This document shows, in pieces, positions 18,020-26,220 of a DNA stretch of 64,000 nt. The notes beneath the pieces are model-generated. The model was not told the origin of the DNA, ran no database searches, and worked only from the letters and a program-made list of their open reading frames with translations. Position numbers and translations under genes: made by a program. The first letter of the stretch is position 1. Each line of letters starts with the position of its first letter. The DNA comes from an uncultured Bacteroidota bacterium (lineage in GTDB: Bacteria; Bacteroidota; Bacteroidia; Flavobacteriales; Flavobacteriaceae): NCBI GenBank assembly GCA_902629505.1, contig CACORF010000001.1, positions 1 to 64,000 of the forward strand, given 5' to 3'.

Positions 18020-18751
18020 ATGAAAGACAATTGTTTAATTATCATACCGACTTATAATGAAGCTGAAAATATTAAAGCTGTTATCAACAAAATTTTTTCT
18101 TTGAACGATAATAACTCAATATTGGTAGTTGATGATAATTCACCAGATGGGACATCAAATATTGTTGAGAATTTGACAAATGATAATACAGGTAAGCTTT
18201 TTTTAATTACAAGAGAAAAGAAAGATGGTTTAGGTTCAGCTTATAAGGTTGGTTTTAAATGGGCTCTTGAACAAAACTTTTCTTATATTTTTGAAATGGA
18301 TGCTGACCTATCTCATGATCCAAACGAAATAAAAAATCTAAAGAGATTTCTAATCAATAATGAATGTGATGTAGTTATTGGCTCTCGATATTTAGAGGGT
18401 GTAAGTGTAGTAAATTGGCCGTTATCCAGAATATTTCTGTCATATTTTGCTAATATTTATGTTAGGCTTATTACCTGTCTTCCCGTGAATGATTCAACTT
18501 CTGGTTTTGTAGGTTACTCAAATAAGGCTTTGTCATCTTTAGATATTAATAAAATAAAGTTTAATGGATATGCTTTTCAAATTGAAATGAAATTTAAACT
18601 TTGGAAAAAAAAGTTTAAGTTAAAGGAACATCAAATAATATTTGTTAATAGAGAATATGGAGACTCTAAAATGAATAAGAACATTATCTTTGAAGCAATA
18701 ATTGGTGTAGTAAAATTAAAACTTAATTCAATTTTTAAAAAAAATGAATAG
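18020..18751 (+). CDS. Polyprenol monophosphomannose synthase (GT2)
   Basis: Glycosyltransferase family 2 protein of 243 residues. It starts CLIIIPTYNEAENI, has ILVVDDNSPDGTS, and the metal/nucleotide motif EMDADLSHDP near residue 93, followed by DVVIGSRYLEGVSVVNWP, the signature of dolichyl-phosphate mannose synthases. It should transfer mannose from GDP-mannose to a polyprenyl phosphate on the inner membrane. There is no C-terminal membrane domain. It overlaps pyrC by 8 nt; the polyprenol synthase-pyrC-DUF4296 order recurs in Flavobacteriia. Confidence 0.92.
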   Translation: MKDNCLIIIPTYNEAENIKAVINKIFSLNDNNSILVVDDNSPDGTSNIVENLTNDNTGKLFLITREKKDGLGSAYKVGFKWALEQNFSYIFEMDADLSHDPNEIKNLKRFLINNECDVVIGSRYLEGVSVVNWPLSRIFLSYFANIYVRLITCLPVNDSTSGFVGYSNKALSSLDINKIKFNGYAFQIEMKFKLWKKKFKLKEHQIIFVNREYGDSKMNKNIIFEAIIGVVKLKLNSIFKKNE

Positions 18752-20081
18752 ACTCCTAATTAAGGATATTATTATAATAAATGAAGGCATTAAAACTTCT
18801 GGTGATATATATATAGAGGGAGAGTTCATCAAAGAAATTGGAGTTAATCTTAAACTTGGCAAGGGAATTAAGATTATCGATGGTAAGGGGCGACTAGCAA
18901 TACCTGGAATGATAGACGATCAGGTTCATTTTCGTGAACCAGGTTTAACTCATAAAGGAGAGATAGCTACGGAATCAAAGGCAGCTATCGCTGGTGGTGT
19001 AACTTCATATTTTGAGATGCCAAATACATCTCCAAATACTACATCTAGAGAAGAGTTTGAGAAAAAGATTCAAATTGCATCAAAGAATTCATTTGCAAAT
19101 TTTTCATTTATGTTTGGTGGAACAAATGATAATATTGATGAAATAAAAAATTTGGATGATAAAGAAGTTGCAGGGATTAAACTTTTTCTAGGATCTTCAA
19201 CTGGAAAGATGTTAATAGATAATAAAGATTCAATTGAAAATATTTTTAATAGTACTTCATTACCTATATCAGCTCATTGTGAGGATGAGCAAACAATAAA
19301 AGATAATACAGAATATTTTAAAAATCTCTACGGTGAAGATATACCTATATCAGCTCATCCAAAAATTAGAGATGAAAAGGCTTGCCTGAAAAGTTCGAGT
19401 TTTGCAGTTGAACTTGCAAAAAAAACTGGCGCAAGACTAAATGTATTCCATATTTCAACTGCTATAGAACTTAATCTATTTGATACCAGTATGGAACTAA
19501 ATGATAAAAAAATAACATCTGAAGTTTGTGCTCATCATTTGTGGTTTACAGATGAAGATTATAATGAATTTGGTTCGAAGATAAAATGGAATCCAGCTAT
19601 AAAGTCCAAGAATGACAGAGATTCGTTATGGGAGGCATTAAAAGATAATAAAATTGATATTATTGCATCAGATCATGCTCCCCACACAATAGAGGAAAAA
19701 AGCAATAAATATTTGAGCTGTCCCTCAGGAGGTCCGATGGTTCAGCATACTATTTTATCTCTTTTGCAAAACTGTAAAAAATATGGAGTTTCACATGAAA
19801 AAATTGTAGAAAAAATAGCTCATAATCCAGCAACCATATTTAAAGTAAATAAGAGAGGTTTTTTAAGGGAAGGATATTATGCCGATATTGTCTTAATTGA
19901 CACTAATACTCCAACTCATGTTACTAAAGATTCTCTATTATACAAGTGTGGATGGTCTCCCTTTGAGGGACAAAAATTTGATAACTCTATTTACAAGACT
20001 ATCTTAAATGGGAATGTAGTTTATGAAAATGGAAAAGTAAATTCCATACCTTATGGAAAAAAAATAACTTTTAACAGATGA
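18744..20081 (+). CDS. pyrC: Dihydroorotase
   Basis: Amidohydrolase of 445 residues converting carbamoyl aspartate to dihydroorotate in pyrimidine synthesis. It shows GMIDDQVHFREPG (about 56-68), where the usual HxH metal pair reads QxH, a change I recall from Bacteroidota dihydroorotases; then GIKLFLGSSTG with the lysine that is carboxylated, ISAHCEDE, VFHISTA, and IIASDHAPHTIEEK with the catalytic Asp. The stop overlaps the start of the DUF4296 lipoprotein as ATGA. Confidence 0.92.
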   Translation: MNRLLIKDIIIINEGIKTSGDIYIEGEFIKEIGVNLKLGKGIKIIDGKGRLAIPGMIDDQVHFREPGLTHKGEIATESKAAIAGGVTSYFEMPNTSPNTTSREEFEKKIQIASKNSFANFSFMFGGTNDNIDEIKNLDDKEVAGIKLFLGSSTGKMLIDNKDSIENIFNSTSLPISAHCEDEQTIKDNTEYFKNLYGEDIPISAHPKIRDEKACLKSSSFAVELAKKTGARLNVFHISTAIELNLFDTSMELNDKKITSEVCAHHLWFTDEDYNEFGSKIKWNPAIKSKNDRDSLWEALKDNKIDIIASDHAPHTIEEKSNKYLSCPSGGPMVQHTILSLLQNCKKYGVSHEKIVEKIAHNPATIFKVNKRGFLREGYYADIVLIDTNTPTHVTKDSLLYKCGWSPFEGQKFDNSIYKTILNGNVVYENGKVNSIPYGKKITFNR

Positions 20082-20395
20082 AAAAATATCTAATAATATT
20101 TACTTTCATAATTGGATGTTCATCAAATGTGCCAGAGGATTTAATTAGTGAAGAAAAAATGGAAAGTATTATTTTTGATATAATGATTCTCAATGCATCC
20201 AGTAGTTATGATCTAAAAATTGATAATGATATGATAAGTGATGAATTAATTTTCAGAAAACACGATATTGATAGTGCTCAATTCTATAACAGTGAGCTAT
20301 ATTACTCTCGAAATCCCAAAATTCATTTTAATATTTATTCTAATGTGAAGAGAAGGATTCAAAAATCAATTGATAGTATAAAAAGCATTAAATAA
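20078..20395 (+). CDS. DUF4296 lipoprotein
   Basis: Protein of 105 residues with a lipoprotein signal (IFTFIIGCSS, lipidated Cys14) and a short helical body (LISEEKMESIIFDIMILNA, then FRKHDIDSAQFYNSELYYSRNP). This is the DUF4296 pattern, a Bacteroidota family of unknown role often placed after pyrC. Its stop overlaps the tyrS start as TAATG, so translation is probably coupled. Confidence 0.82.
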   Translation: MKKYLIIFTFIIGCSSNVPEDLISEEKMESIIFDIMILNASSSYDLKIDNDMISDELIFRKHDIDSAQFYNSELYYSRNPKIHFNIYSNVKRRIQKSIDSIKSIK

Positions 20396-21687
20396 TGAAA
20401 GAATTTATAGAAGAGCTAAAATGGAGAGGAATGTTACATGATGTAATACCTGGAGTCGAAGAGTATTTATCTAAAAATAAAACCATTGGATATATTGGAT
20501 TTGATCCTACATCTGATTCCCTGCACATAGGAAGTCTTGTTCCAATATTTATTCTTAAACACTTTCAAAATGCTGGTCATACCCCAGTAGTATTACTGGG
20601 TGGTGCAACAGGAATGATTGGTGATCCATCAGGAAAGTCTGATGAAAGGAACTTATTAGATAAAAAGATTTTAAAGTTTAATGAAAAGAAATTAAAGGTT
20701 CAATTTGAAAAATTTCTTGACTTTAAATCTAATATATCAAACAAAGCAATTCTTGTAAATAACTATGATTGGATGAGTAAATTCTCAATTATTGACTTTT
20801 CCAGAGATATTGGGAAACATATAACTGTTAATTATATGATGGCAAAAGAGTCAGTAAAAAAAAGAATTTCGAAAGATACTACACAAGGCATGTCATTTAC
20901 TGAATTTACTTATCAATTGATTCAAGGATATGATTTTCTTCATTTATATAAAGAAATGAATTGTATGCTTCAAATGGGTGGAAGTGATCAATGGGGAAAT
21001 ATTACTACTGGAACTGAACTTATTAGAAGAAAAGAAAATGTGAAGGCTTTTGCAATTACATGTCCGTTAGTTAAAAAATCTGATGGATCTAAGTTTGGAA
21101 AATCTGAAGGTGGAAATATTTGGCTAGATAAGAATAAGACTTCTGTATACAAGTTTTATCAATATTGGTTAAATATTTCAGATGAGGATGCAATAAACTA
21201 CATTAAAGTTTTTACATTTTTATCTCAAGATGAAGTTAATGGGTTAATAGAAGAGCATAATAAAGATAAAGCAAGAAGACTGCTTCAAAATAAAATAGCT
21301 GATACAGTAACTATTATGGTTCATGGAGAGAATGATTTAAAAAATGCAATGAGCGCATCAAAAGTTCTTTTTGGAAAATCAAGTAAAGAGGATCTTGAGT
21401 CTCTTGATGATGATACCTTTAATGAAATTTTTGATGGTGTTCCAAGTTCTAATATTTCTAAGGCAAAATTATTAGAGGAAATAGAAGTTGAGAACCTTCT
21501 CGCTATTCAGACAAATTTTCTAAAATCTGTTAGTGAGGCAAGAAGAGCGCTAAAAGAAAATTCAATTTCAATTAATAAGAAGAAAATTTCCCAAAATATT
21601 AAAATCAGTAAAAATGATTTAATAAATGGAAAATATATTTTACTTCAGAGAGGTCGTAAGAACTATTATTTAGTTATCGTTAATTAA
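20395..21687 (+). CDS. tyrS: Tyrosine--tRNA ligase
   Basis: Class Ic synthetase of 430 residues. The HIGH-like motif is SLHIGSLVP (HIGS at 44-47), the tyrosine pocket includes YDFLHLY and QMGGSDQWGNI, and the KMSKS loop reads SKFGKSEGG as in other bacterial TyrRS. The C-terminal S4-like RNA-binding domain (VSEARRALKENSISINKKKI) is present. It closes a co-translated run beginning with the glycosyltransferase at 18020. Confidence 0.96.
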   Translation: MKEFIEELKWRGMLHDVIPGVEEYLSKNKTIGYIGFDPTSDSLHIGSLVPIFILKHFQNAGHTPVVLLGGATGMIGDPSGKSDERNLLDKKILKFNEKKLKVQFEKFLDFKSNISNKAILVNNYDWMSKFSIIDFSRDIGKHITVNYMMAKESVKKRISKDTTQGMSFTEFTYQLIQGYDFLHLYKEMNCMLQMGGSDQWGNITTGTELIRRKENVKAFAITCPLVKKSDGSKFGKSEGGNIWLDKNKTSVYKFYQYWLNISDEDAINYIKVFTFLSQDEVNGLIEEHNKDKARRLLQNKIADTVTIMVHGENDLKNAMSASKVLFGKSSKEDLESLDDDTFNEIFDGVPSSNISKAKLLEEIEVENLLAIQTNFLKSVSEARRALKENSISINKKKISQNIKISKNDLINGKYILLQRGRKNYYLVIVN

Positions 21688-21760
21688 TTGTTTTTTAAAT
21701 ATTAAATTTTAGATTGTTAATAAACATATAGGTATTATTTGCTAAATTGATGTTATAACT

Positions 21761-22453
21761 ATGAATAAGTCAGATATTAAAATACTTTGTGTTGATGATG
21801 AGCCTGATATTTTAGAGATTCTAAAGTATAATTTATCGGGTGAGGGATATGATGTATCTACGGCTAAAGATGGCAAAAGCGCTCTTAAAATAGCTAATGA
21901 TAAAGTTCCAAATGTTATAATCATGGATATAATGATGCCTAATATGGATGGGATAGAGGCTTGTGAGGCCCTCAGGGCAAACGACAGGTTTAACGATACT
22001 TTAATTATGTTTTTAACTGCCAGAGGTGAGGATTATTCTCATATTGCAGCATATGAAGCAGGAGCTGATGATTATGTCACAAAACCAGTTAAACCAAAAA
22101 TTTTAGTATCTAAAGTCAAAGGGCTTTTAAGAAGATCTAAAAAGAATTTTGAAAAAGAAGTTGACGAAATTCAATTTGGCAACTTTAAAATCAACAAAGA
22201 TAAATACAAAGTTTATGTAGATGATAGATCAATAAGTTTACCAAAAAAAGAGTTTGAGCTATTGAGTTTACTCTGTTCTAAGCCTGACAAGGTGTTCAAG
22301 AGAGAAAAAATAATGGAAAAAGTTTGGGGAGAACAAGTTGTTGTTGGCGACAGAACTATAGATGTTCACATAAGAAAATTACGAGAGAAAATAGGAAATA
22401 AATACTTTAAAACTGTTAAAGGTGTTGGTTATAAATTTATAATTGAAGAATGA
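21761..22453 (+). CDS. Response regulator, OmpR/PhoB family
   Basis: Protein of 230 residues with a receiver domain (acidic pocket DDE at 12-14, phosphorylated Asp56 in IIMDIMMPNMDG, Thr in MFLTARGED, Lys in DDYVTKPVKP) and a C-terminal winged helix (KEFELLSLLCSKPDKVFKREKI, VVVGDRTIDVHIRKLREKIG). It binds DNA when phosphorylated by the adjacent kinase, which overlaps it by 4 nt. The combination resembles flavobacterial PhoB/PhoR-type pairs, but no phosphate genes are adjacent, so the stimulus is unknown. Confidence 0.93.
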   Translation: MNKSDIKILCVDDEPDILEILKYNLSGEGYDVSTAKDGKSALKIANDKVPNVIIMDIMMPNMDGIEACEALRANDRFNDTLIMFLTARGEDYSHIAAYEAGADDYVTKPVKPKILVSKVKGLLRRSKKNFEKEVDEIQFGNFKINKDKYKVYVDDRSISLPKKEFELLSLLCSKPDKVFKREKIMEKVWGEQVVVGDRTIDVHIRKLREKIGNKYFKTVKGVGYKFIIEE

Positions 22454-23361
22454 AACTTCCCTTTAAAATTCAACCAAGTGTTCAAGCTTTTAGAGCATCT
22501 TTTTATATTAACATAATAGCTCTAATATTCTATTTTTTCGTTATTGGTGGTTTTTCAATAAATGATTTAGGGTATTTTATTCTGACTTTCTTTATGTCTA
22601 GTATAGTGCTTGAGAACTTTTTAAGTAGTAATAAATCAAACATTGAAGAAATTAACATTCTAAAGGATCAAGAAAATTATAGAAGAGAATTTTTAGGAAA
22701 TGTTTCGCACGAATTAAAAACACCATTATTTACTATTCAAGGTTATATACTAACACTTATCGAGGGTGCAATGAAAGACAAGAAAGTTAGAGGTAAATAT
22801 TTGAAAAGATCAGCTAAGGGTGTAGACAGGCTAATATCTATTGTAAAAGATCTAGATTTGATAACACAATTTGAGTCGGGTATTAAAACAGTTGATAAAT
22901 CTAATTTTAATATTTATGAGTTGATTTACAACGTTTATGATTTAATGGAGTTTGAATCAGAGAAAAATAATACAAAACTTTTAATAAAGGATGAACATAA
23001 TAGTCCTGTAATAGTAAATGCTGATAAAGAAAGAATTTTACAAGTATTAACTAACCTAATTGTAAACTCAATAAAATATGGAAAAGAAAATGGATATACT
23101 CAAGTAGCAGTTGAGGAATATAATAAAGATAGTATAATCGTAAGAGTAGCTGATAATGGAGAAGGAATAGAGGATGAACATTTGCCTCGTTTATTTGAAA
23201 GATTCTATAGAATTGATAAAAATAGATCTAGAAAAAAAGGTGGATCAGGACTTGGATTATCAATTGTTAAGCATATAATTGAGGCTCATCAAGAACAAAT
23301 TTTTGTTGAAAGTAAAGTTGGTCAAGGTACTGAATTCTCATTTACTTTAAAGAAACCTTAA
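22450..23361 (+). CDS. Sensor histidine kinase, PhoR-like, without sensor domain
   Basis: Protein of 303 residues. Two N-terminal membrane helices (about 14-36 and 40-57) have almost no periplasmic loop between them, so no extracytoplasmic sensor domain is visible. The H-box is FLGNVSHELKTPL with His87, followed by the N-box (LTNLIVNSIKYG), G1 (VADNGEGIEDEHLPRLFERFYRID) and G2 (GGSGLGLSIVKHI). It should phosphorylate the regulator encoded just upstream. It may sense through the membrane segments or through a partner protein. Confidence 0.93.
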   Translation: MKLPFKIQPSVQAFRASFYINIIALIFYFFVIGGFSINDLGYFILTFFMSSIVLENFLSSNKSNIEEINILKDQENYRREFLGNVSHELKTPLFTIQGYILTLIEGAMKDKKVRGKYLKRSAKGVDRLISIVKDLDLITQFESGIKTVDKSNFNIYELIYNVYDLMEFESEKNNTKLLIKDEHNSPVIVNADKERILQVLTNLIVNSIKYGKENGYTQVAVEEYNKDSIIVRVADNGEGIEDEHLPRLFERFYRIDKNRSRKKGGSGLGLSIVKHIIEAHQEQIFVESKVGQGTEFSFTLKKP

Positions 23362-23380
23362 GATATCCTTTATCATTTCA

Positions 23381-23698
23381 ATGAGTAAAAATGATTTTTT
23401 TCAAAGAGTTTACGACATAGTGAAAACTATTCCACAGGGTAGAGTAACTACTTATGGTTTGATTGCAAAAAAGCTAGGAATGGCGTCAAGTGCAAGAACA
23501 GTGGGATGGGCTCTTAACGCTTCCCACAATGACTCATCTATACCTGCTCATAGAGTTGTAAATAGAAATGGATTACTAACTGGTAAACATCACTTTAAAG
23601 GCTTTGACTTAATGAAACAGTTATTAGAGAATGAGGGAATAAAAGTTAAGGATGATAAAGTAATTGACTTTGAAGTTAAACTTTGGGATCCAAAATAA
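23381..23698 (+). CDS. Alkyltransferase-like (ATL) DNA-binding protein
   Basis: Protein of 105 residues matching the C-terminal DNA-binding domain of O6-alkylguanine-DNA alkyltransferases (QRVYDIVKTIPQGRVTTYGLIAKKLG, then ARTVGWALN). The active-site motif PCHR is replaced by PAHR (Ala56), so the alkyl-accepting cysteine is missing. ATL proteins of this kind bind O6-alkylguanine and hand the lesion to nucleotide excision repair rather than repairing it directly. The family call is strong; the repair role here is inferred. Confidence 0.9.
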   Translation: MSKNDFFQRVYDIVKTIPQGRVTTYGLIAKKLGMASSARTVGWALNASHNDSSIPAHRVVNRNGLLTGKHHFKGFDLMKQLLENEGIKVKDDKVIDFEVKLWDPK

Positions 23699-23736
23699 TT
23701 ATATAAATTTTAAGAATTAAATCTATTAGTTACATG

Positions 23737-23744
23737 TATCTTTG
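23737..23744 (+). promoter_or_regulatory. Putative -7 box of the mrp promoter
   Basis: TATCTTTG matches TAnnTTTG exactly and lies 15 bp before the mrp ATG, implying a very short 5' untranslated region. No matching -33 TTG is found at 19 bp. Confidence 0.42.
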
Positions 23745-23759
23745 TGTTGTTAACAAATT

Positions 23760-24929
23760 ATGGATTTAACAAAAAACAATATCAAAAAAACACTTGAGAA
23801 GATCAATATGACTGGTCATTCGAAAGATATTGTTTCATCTGGAATTTTAAAAAATATCCAAGTTTTTGGGGATCAAGTTGACATTGATCTAGTAGTAACT
23901 AATCCTGCTTTACAAGCAAGAAAAAAACTTGAAGTGGATATCATGAAAATAATTCACGATGACATTTATGAAAAAGCAAAAATTAATGTAAATACCAAAG
24001 TTGAGTCACCAAAAGCTAACAAAAATGTAGAAAATGAAATTGATTCACCTGATCGTCCAAAAATAACTACGCAAGCAAAAAAAATTAAAGGAGTTGATTC
24101 AATAATTGCAATATCTTCTGCTAAAGGAGGGGTTGGTAAGTCTACTGTAACAATTAATCTTGCTGCAGCACTTGCAAAAAAAGGATGTAAAGTAGGAATT
24201 CTTGATGCAGATATTTATGGGCCATCTGTTCCCACAATGATGGATGTTGAAGGATACGTTCCAAAATCAATTAAAATAAATGATAAATCAAAAATAGAGC
24301 CAGTAGAAAGCTATGATGTTAAAATTATGTCTATTGGTTTCTTTACAAAGCTTGATCAAGCTGTTGTTTGGAGAGGACCTATGGCATCAAAAGCTCTTAA
24401 TCAAATGATTTTTGATACTCATTGGGGTGAATTAGACTTTCTTTTTTTAGATTTACCTCCTGGTACAGGTGATATTCATTTAAGTTTAGTCCAATCTCTT
24501 CCAATTACAGGGTCAATTATTGTTAGTACACCCCAAAATGTAGCTCTAGCTGACGCTAGGAGAGGGATAAAAATGTTTCAACAAGAAAGTATATCTGTTC
24601 CAATATTGGGTTTAATTGAAAATATGGCATATTTCAAAGCAGAAGATTCTGCTACAAAACACTACATATTTGGTGAGGCTGGAGTAAAGTATTTATCAAA
24701 AGATTTAAATATTAATTTCTTGGGAGAAATACCAATATTTCAGGCTTTAAGAGAAGCTTCAGATTTTGGAAGACCTGGTTCACTTCAAGAGTCTACGGAT
24801 GTTTCAAATATTTTTGAAGAAATTTCAAAAAACATGGTTGAACAATTATTAATCAGAAATAAAGAATTACCTCCCACAAAGATTGTTGAAATTACTAACT
24901 TAGTGGGATGTTCTGCAATTAAAAAGTAA
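23760..24929 (+). CDS. mrp: Mrp/NBP35-family iron-sulfur carrier ATPase
   Basis: Protein of 389 residues. An N-terminal DUF59-like domain (about 5-80) precedes a P-loop ATPase with the deviant Walker A SSAKGGVGKST (Lys127), DADIYGPSVPTMM and LDLPPGTGDIHLSL. It carries or assembles Fe-S clusters on target proteins. The CxxC pair of many Mrp proteins is not seen at the usual place after ENMAYF, as in other flavobacterial members. The next gene, a NifU C-terminal domain protein, follows with a one-base overlap, which supports the Fe-S role. Confidence 0.92.
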   Translation: MDLTKNNIKKTLEKINMTGHSKDIVSSGILKNIQVFGDQVDIDLVVTNPALQARKKLEVDIMKIIHDDIYEKAKINVNTKVESPKANKNVENEIDSPDRPKITTQAKKIKGVDSIIAISSAKGGVGKSTVTINLAAALAKKGCKVGILDADIYGPSVPTMMDVEGYVPKSIKINDKSKIEPVESYDVKIMSIGFFTKLDQAVVWRGPMASKALNQMIFDTHWGELDFLFLDLPPGTGDIHLSLVQSLPITGSIIVSTPQNVALADARRGIKMFQQESISVPILGLIENMAYFKAEDSATKHYIFGEAGVKYLSKDLNINFLGEIPIFQALREASDFGRPGSLQESTDVSNIFEEISKNMVEQLLIRNKELPPTKIVEITNLVGCSAIKK

Positions 24930-25171
24930 TGAGCAAATTAGAAAATAAAATATTAGATGCGCTTGAAGAGATCAGACCATTTCTAGTTAAGGATGGAGGT
25001 GATATATCTCTTGAATCAATTAAAGACTCAACTGTGAAAGTTAAACTACATGGTGCATGTGCAGACTGTAAAGTAAACCAGATGACTCTTAAAAATGGAG
25101 TAGAAACTACTATAAAAAAATATGCTCCAGAAATTAAAGAAGTCAAATCTGTATTGCCTCTTTCTCAATGA
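24929..25171 (+). CDS. NifU C-terminal domain (Nfu-type) iron-sulfur scaffold
   Basis: Protein of 80 residues made of a single NifU C-terminal domain: LDALEEIRPFLVKDGGDISLESI and the cluster-binding pair in GACADCKVNQMTL (CxxC). Such proteins dimerise to hold one 4Fe-4S cluster and pass it to apo-proteins. It lies between mrp (one-base overlap) and an FNR-like flavoprotein (4-nt overlap), forming a three-gene Fe-S/redox unit. Confidence 0.9.
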   Translation: MSKLENKILDALEEIRPFLVKDGGDISLESIKDSTVKVKLHGACADCKVNQMTLKNGVETTIKKYAPEIKEVKSVLPLSQ

Positions 25172-26220
25172 TTAAAACTGATATTTTAATAATAGGGGCC
25201 GGCCCTACAGGCCTTTTTACCGTTTTTGAGGCGGGTCTTCTAAAAATGAAATGTCACATTTTAGATTCCTTGACACAACCTGGTGGTCAATGTATTGAGC
25301 TATATCCAAAAAAGCCTATCTATGATATACCTGCCTATCCTGAAATTATTGCAGGTGATTTAATTGAAAATCTATTAGAACAGATTAAACCTTTTAAACC
25401 GTCATATACTCTTGGAGAAACAGCATTAAATTTAGATAAACTTGATGATGGATCTTTTAAAGTAACTACTGATAAGGGGACTGAAATTTTCGCTAAAATA
25501 ATTGCAATAGCTGGTGGTCTTGGTACTTTTACACCAAGAAAACCAAATATATCGAACATAACTGATTATGAGGATAATGGTATCTTATACATGATTAAAG
25601 ATCCACTTGAGTTTAAAGATAAAACAGTTGTAATTGCTGGGGGAGGAGATTCAGCTTTAGATTGGTCAATTCATCTTTCAAAGATTTCAAAAAAAGTTAT
25701 ACTTATACACAGAAGAAATGAATTTAGAGGTGCAAATGATTCTGTTGCTTCTGTTCAAAAACTAAAAGATCTTGGAAAAATTGATGTTATTACTCCAGCT
25801 CAAGTTTCAAGACTCAATGGAAAGTCTAAACTCGAATCCATTATAGTAGATATAGATGGAAATGAAAATGAAATTAAAACTGACTACTTCATACCTTTGT
25901 TTGGTTTAGTTCCTAAATTAGGACCTATAAAAGATTGGGGTTTAAATATTGAGAATAATGCGATAAAAGTAAATAATAGCCTTGACTATCAAACAAATAT
26001 TGATGGTATTTATGCTATTGGAGACGTTAATACATATCCAGGGAAACTTAAGTTAATATTAAGTGGATTTCATGAGGCAGCTATAATGTGTCATAGTGCA
26101 TATTCAAAATTAAATCCAGACAAGAGAAACATACTTAAGTACACAACAGTCAGTGGAATTGAAGGTTTTGATGGTTCAAAAAAAGAGGCAAAAAAATCTC
26201 AGATAAGTAAAATTGATTAA
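25168..26220 (+). CDS. Ferredoxin--NADP reductase (thioredoxin-reductase-like, YumC type)
   Basis: Protein of 350 residues with an N-terminal FAD site (IIGAGPTGLFTVFEAG), the signature QPGGQCIELYPKKPIYDIPAYP of the thioredoxin-reductase-like ferredoxin-NADP reductases, a second nucleotide site for NAD(P)H (VVIAGGGDSALDW) and the C-terminal FAD contact GIYAIGDVN. The redox CxxC of true thioredoxin reductases is absent. It should move electrons between NADPH and ferredoxin. Its stop shares TTAA with the AAA gene on the other strand. Confidence 0.9.
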   Translation: MIKTDILIIGAGPTGLFTVFEAGLLKMKCHILDSLTQPGGQCIELYPKKPIYDIPAYPEIIAGDLIENLLEQIKPFKPSYTLGETALNLDKLDDGSFKVTTDKGTEIFAKIIAIAGGLGTFTPRKPNISNITDYEDNGILYMIKDPLEFKDKTVVIAGGGDSALDWSIHLSKISKKVILIHRRNEFRGANDSVASVQKLKDLGKIDVITPAQVSRLNGKSKLESIIVDIDGNENEIKTDYFIPLFGLVPKLGPIKDWGLNIENNAIKVNNSLDYQTNIDGIYAIGDVNTYPGKLKLILSGFHEAAIMCHSAYSKLNPDKRNILKYTTVSGIEGFDGSKKEAKKSQISKID

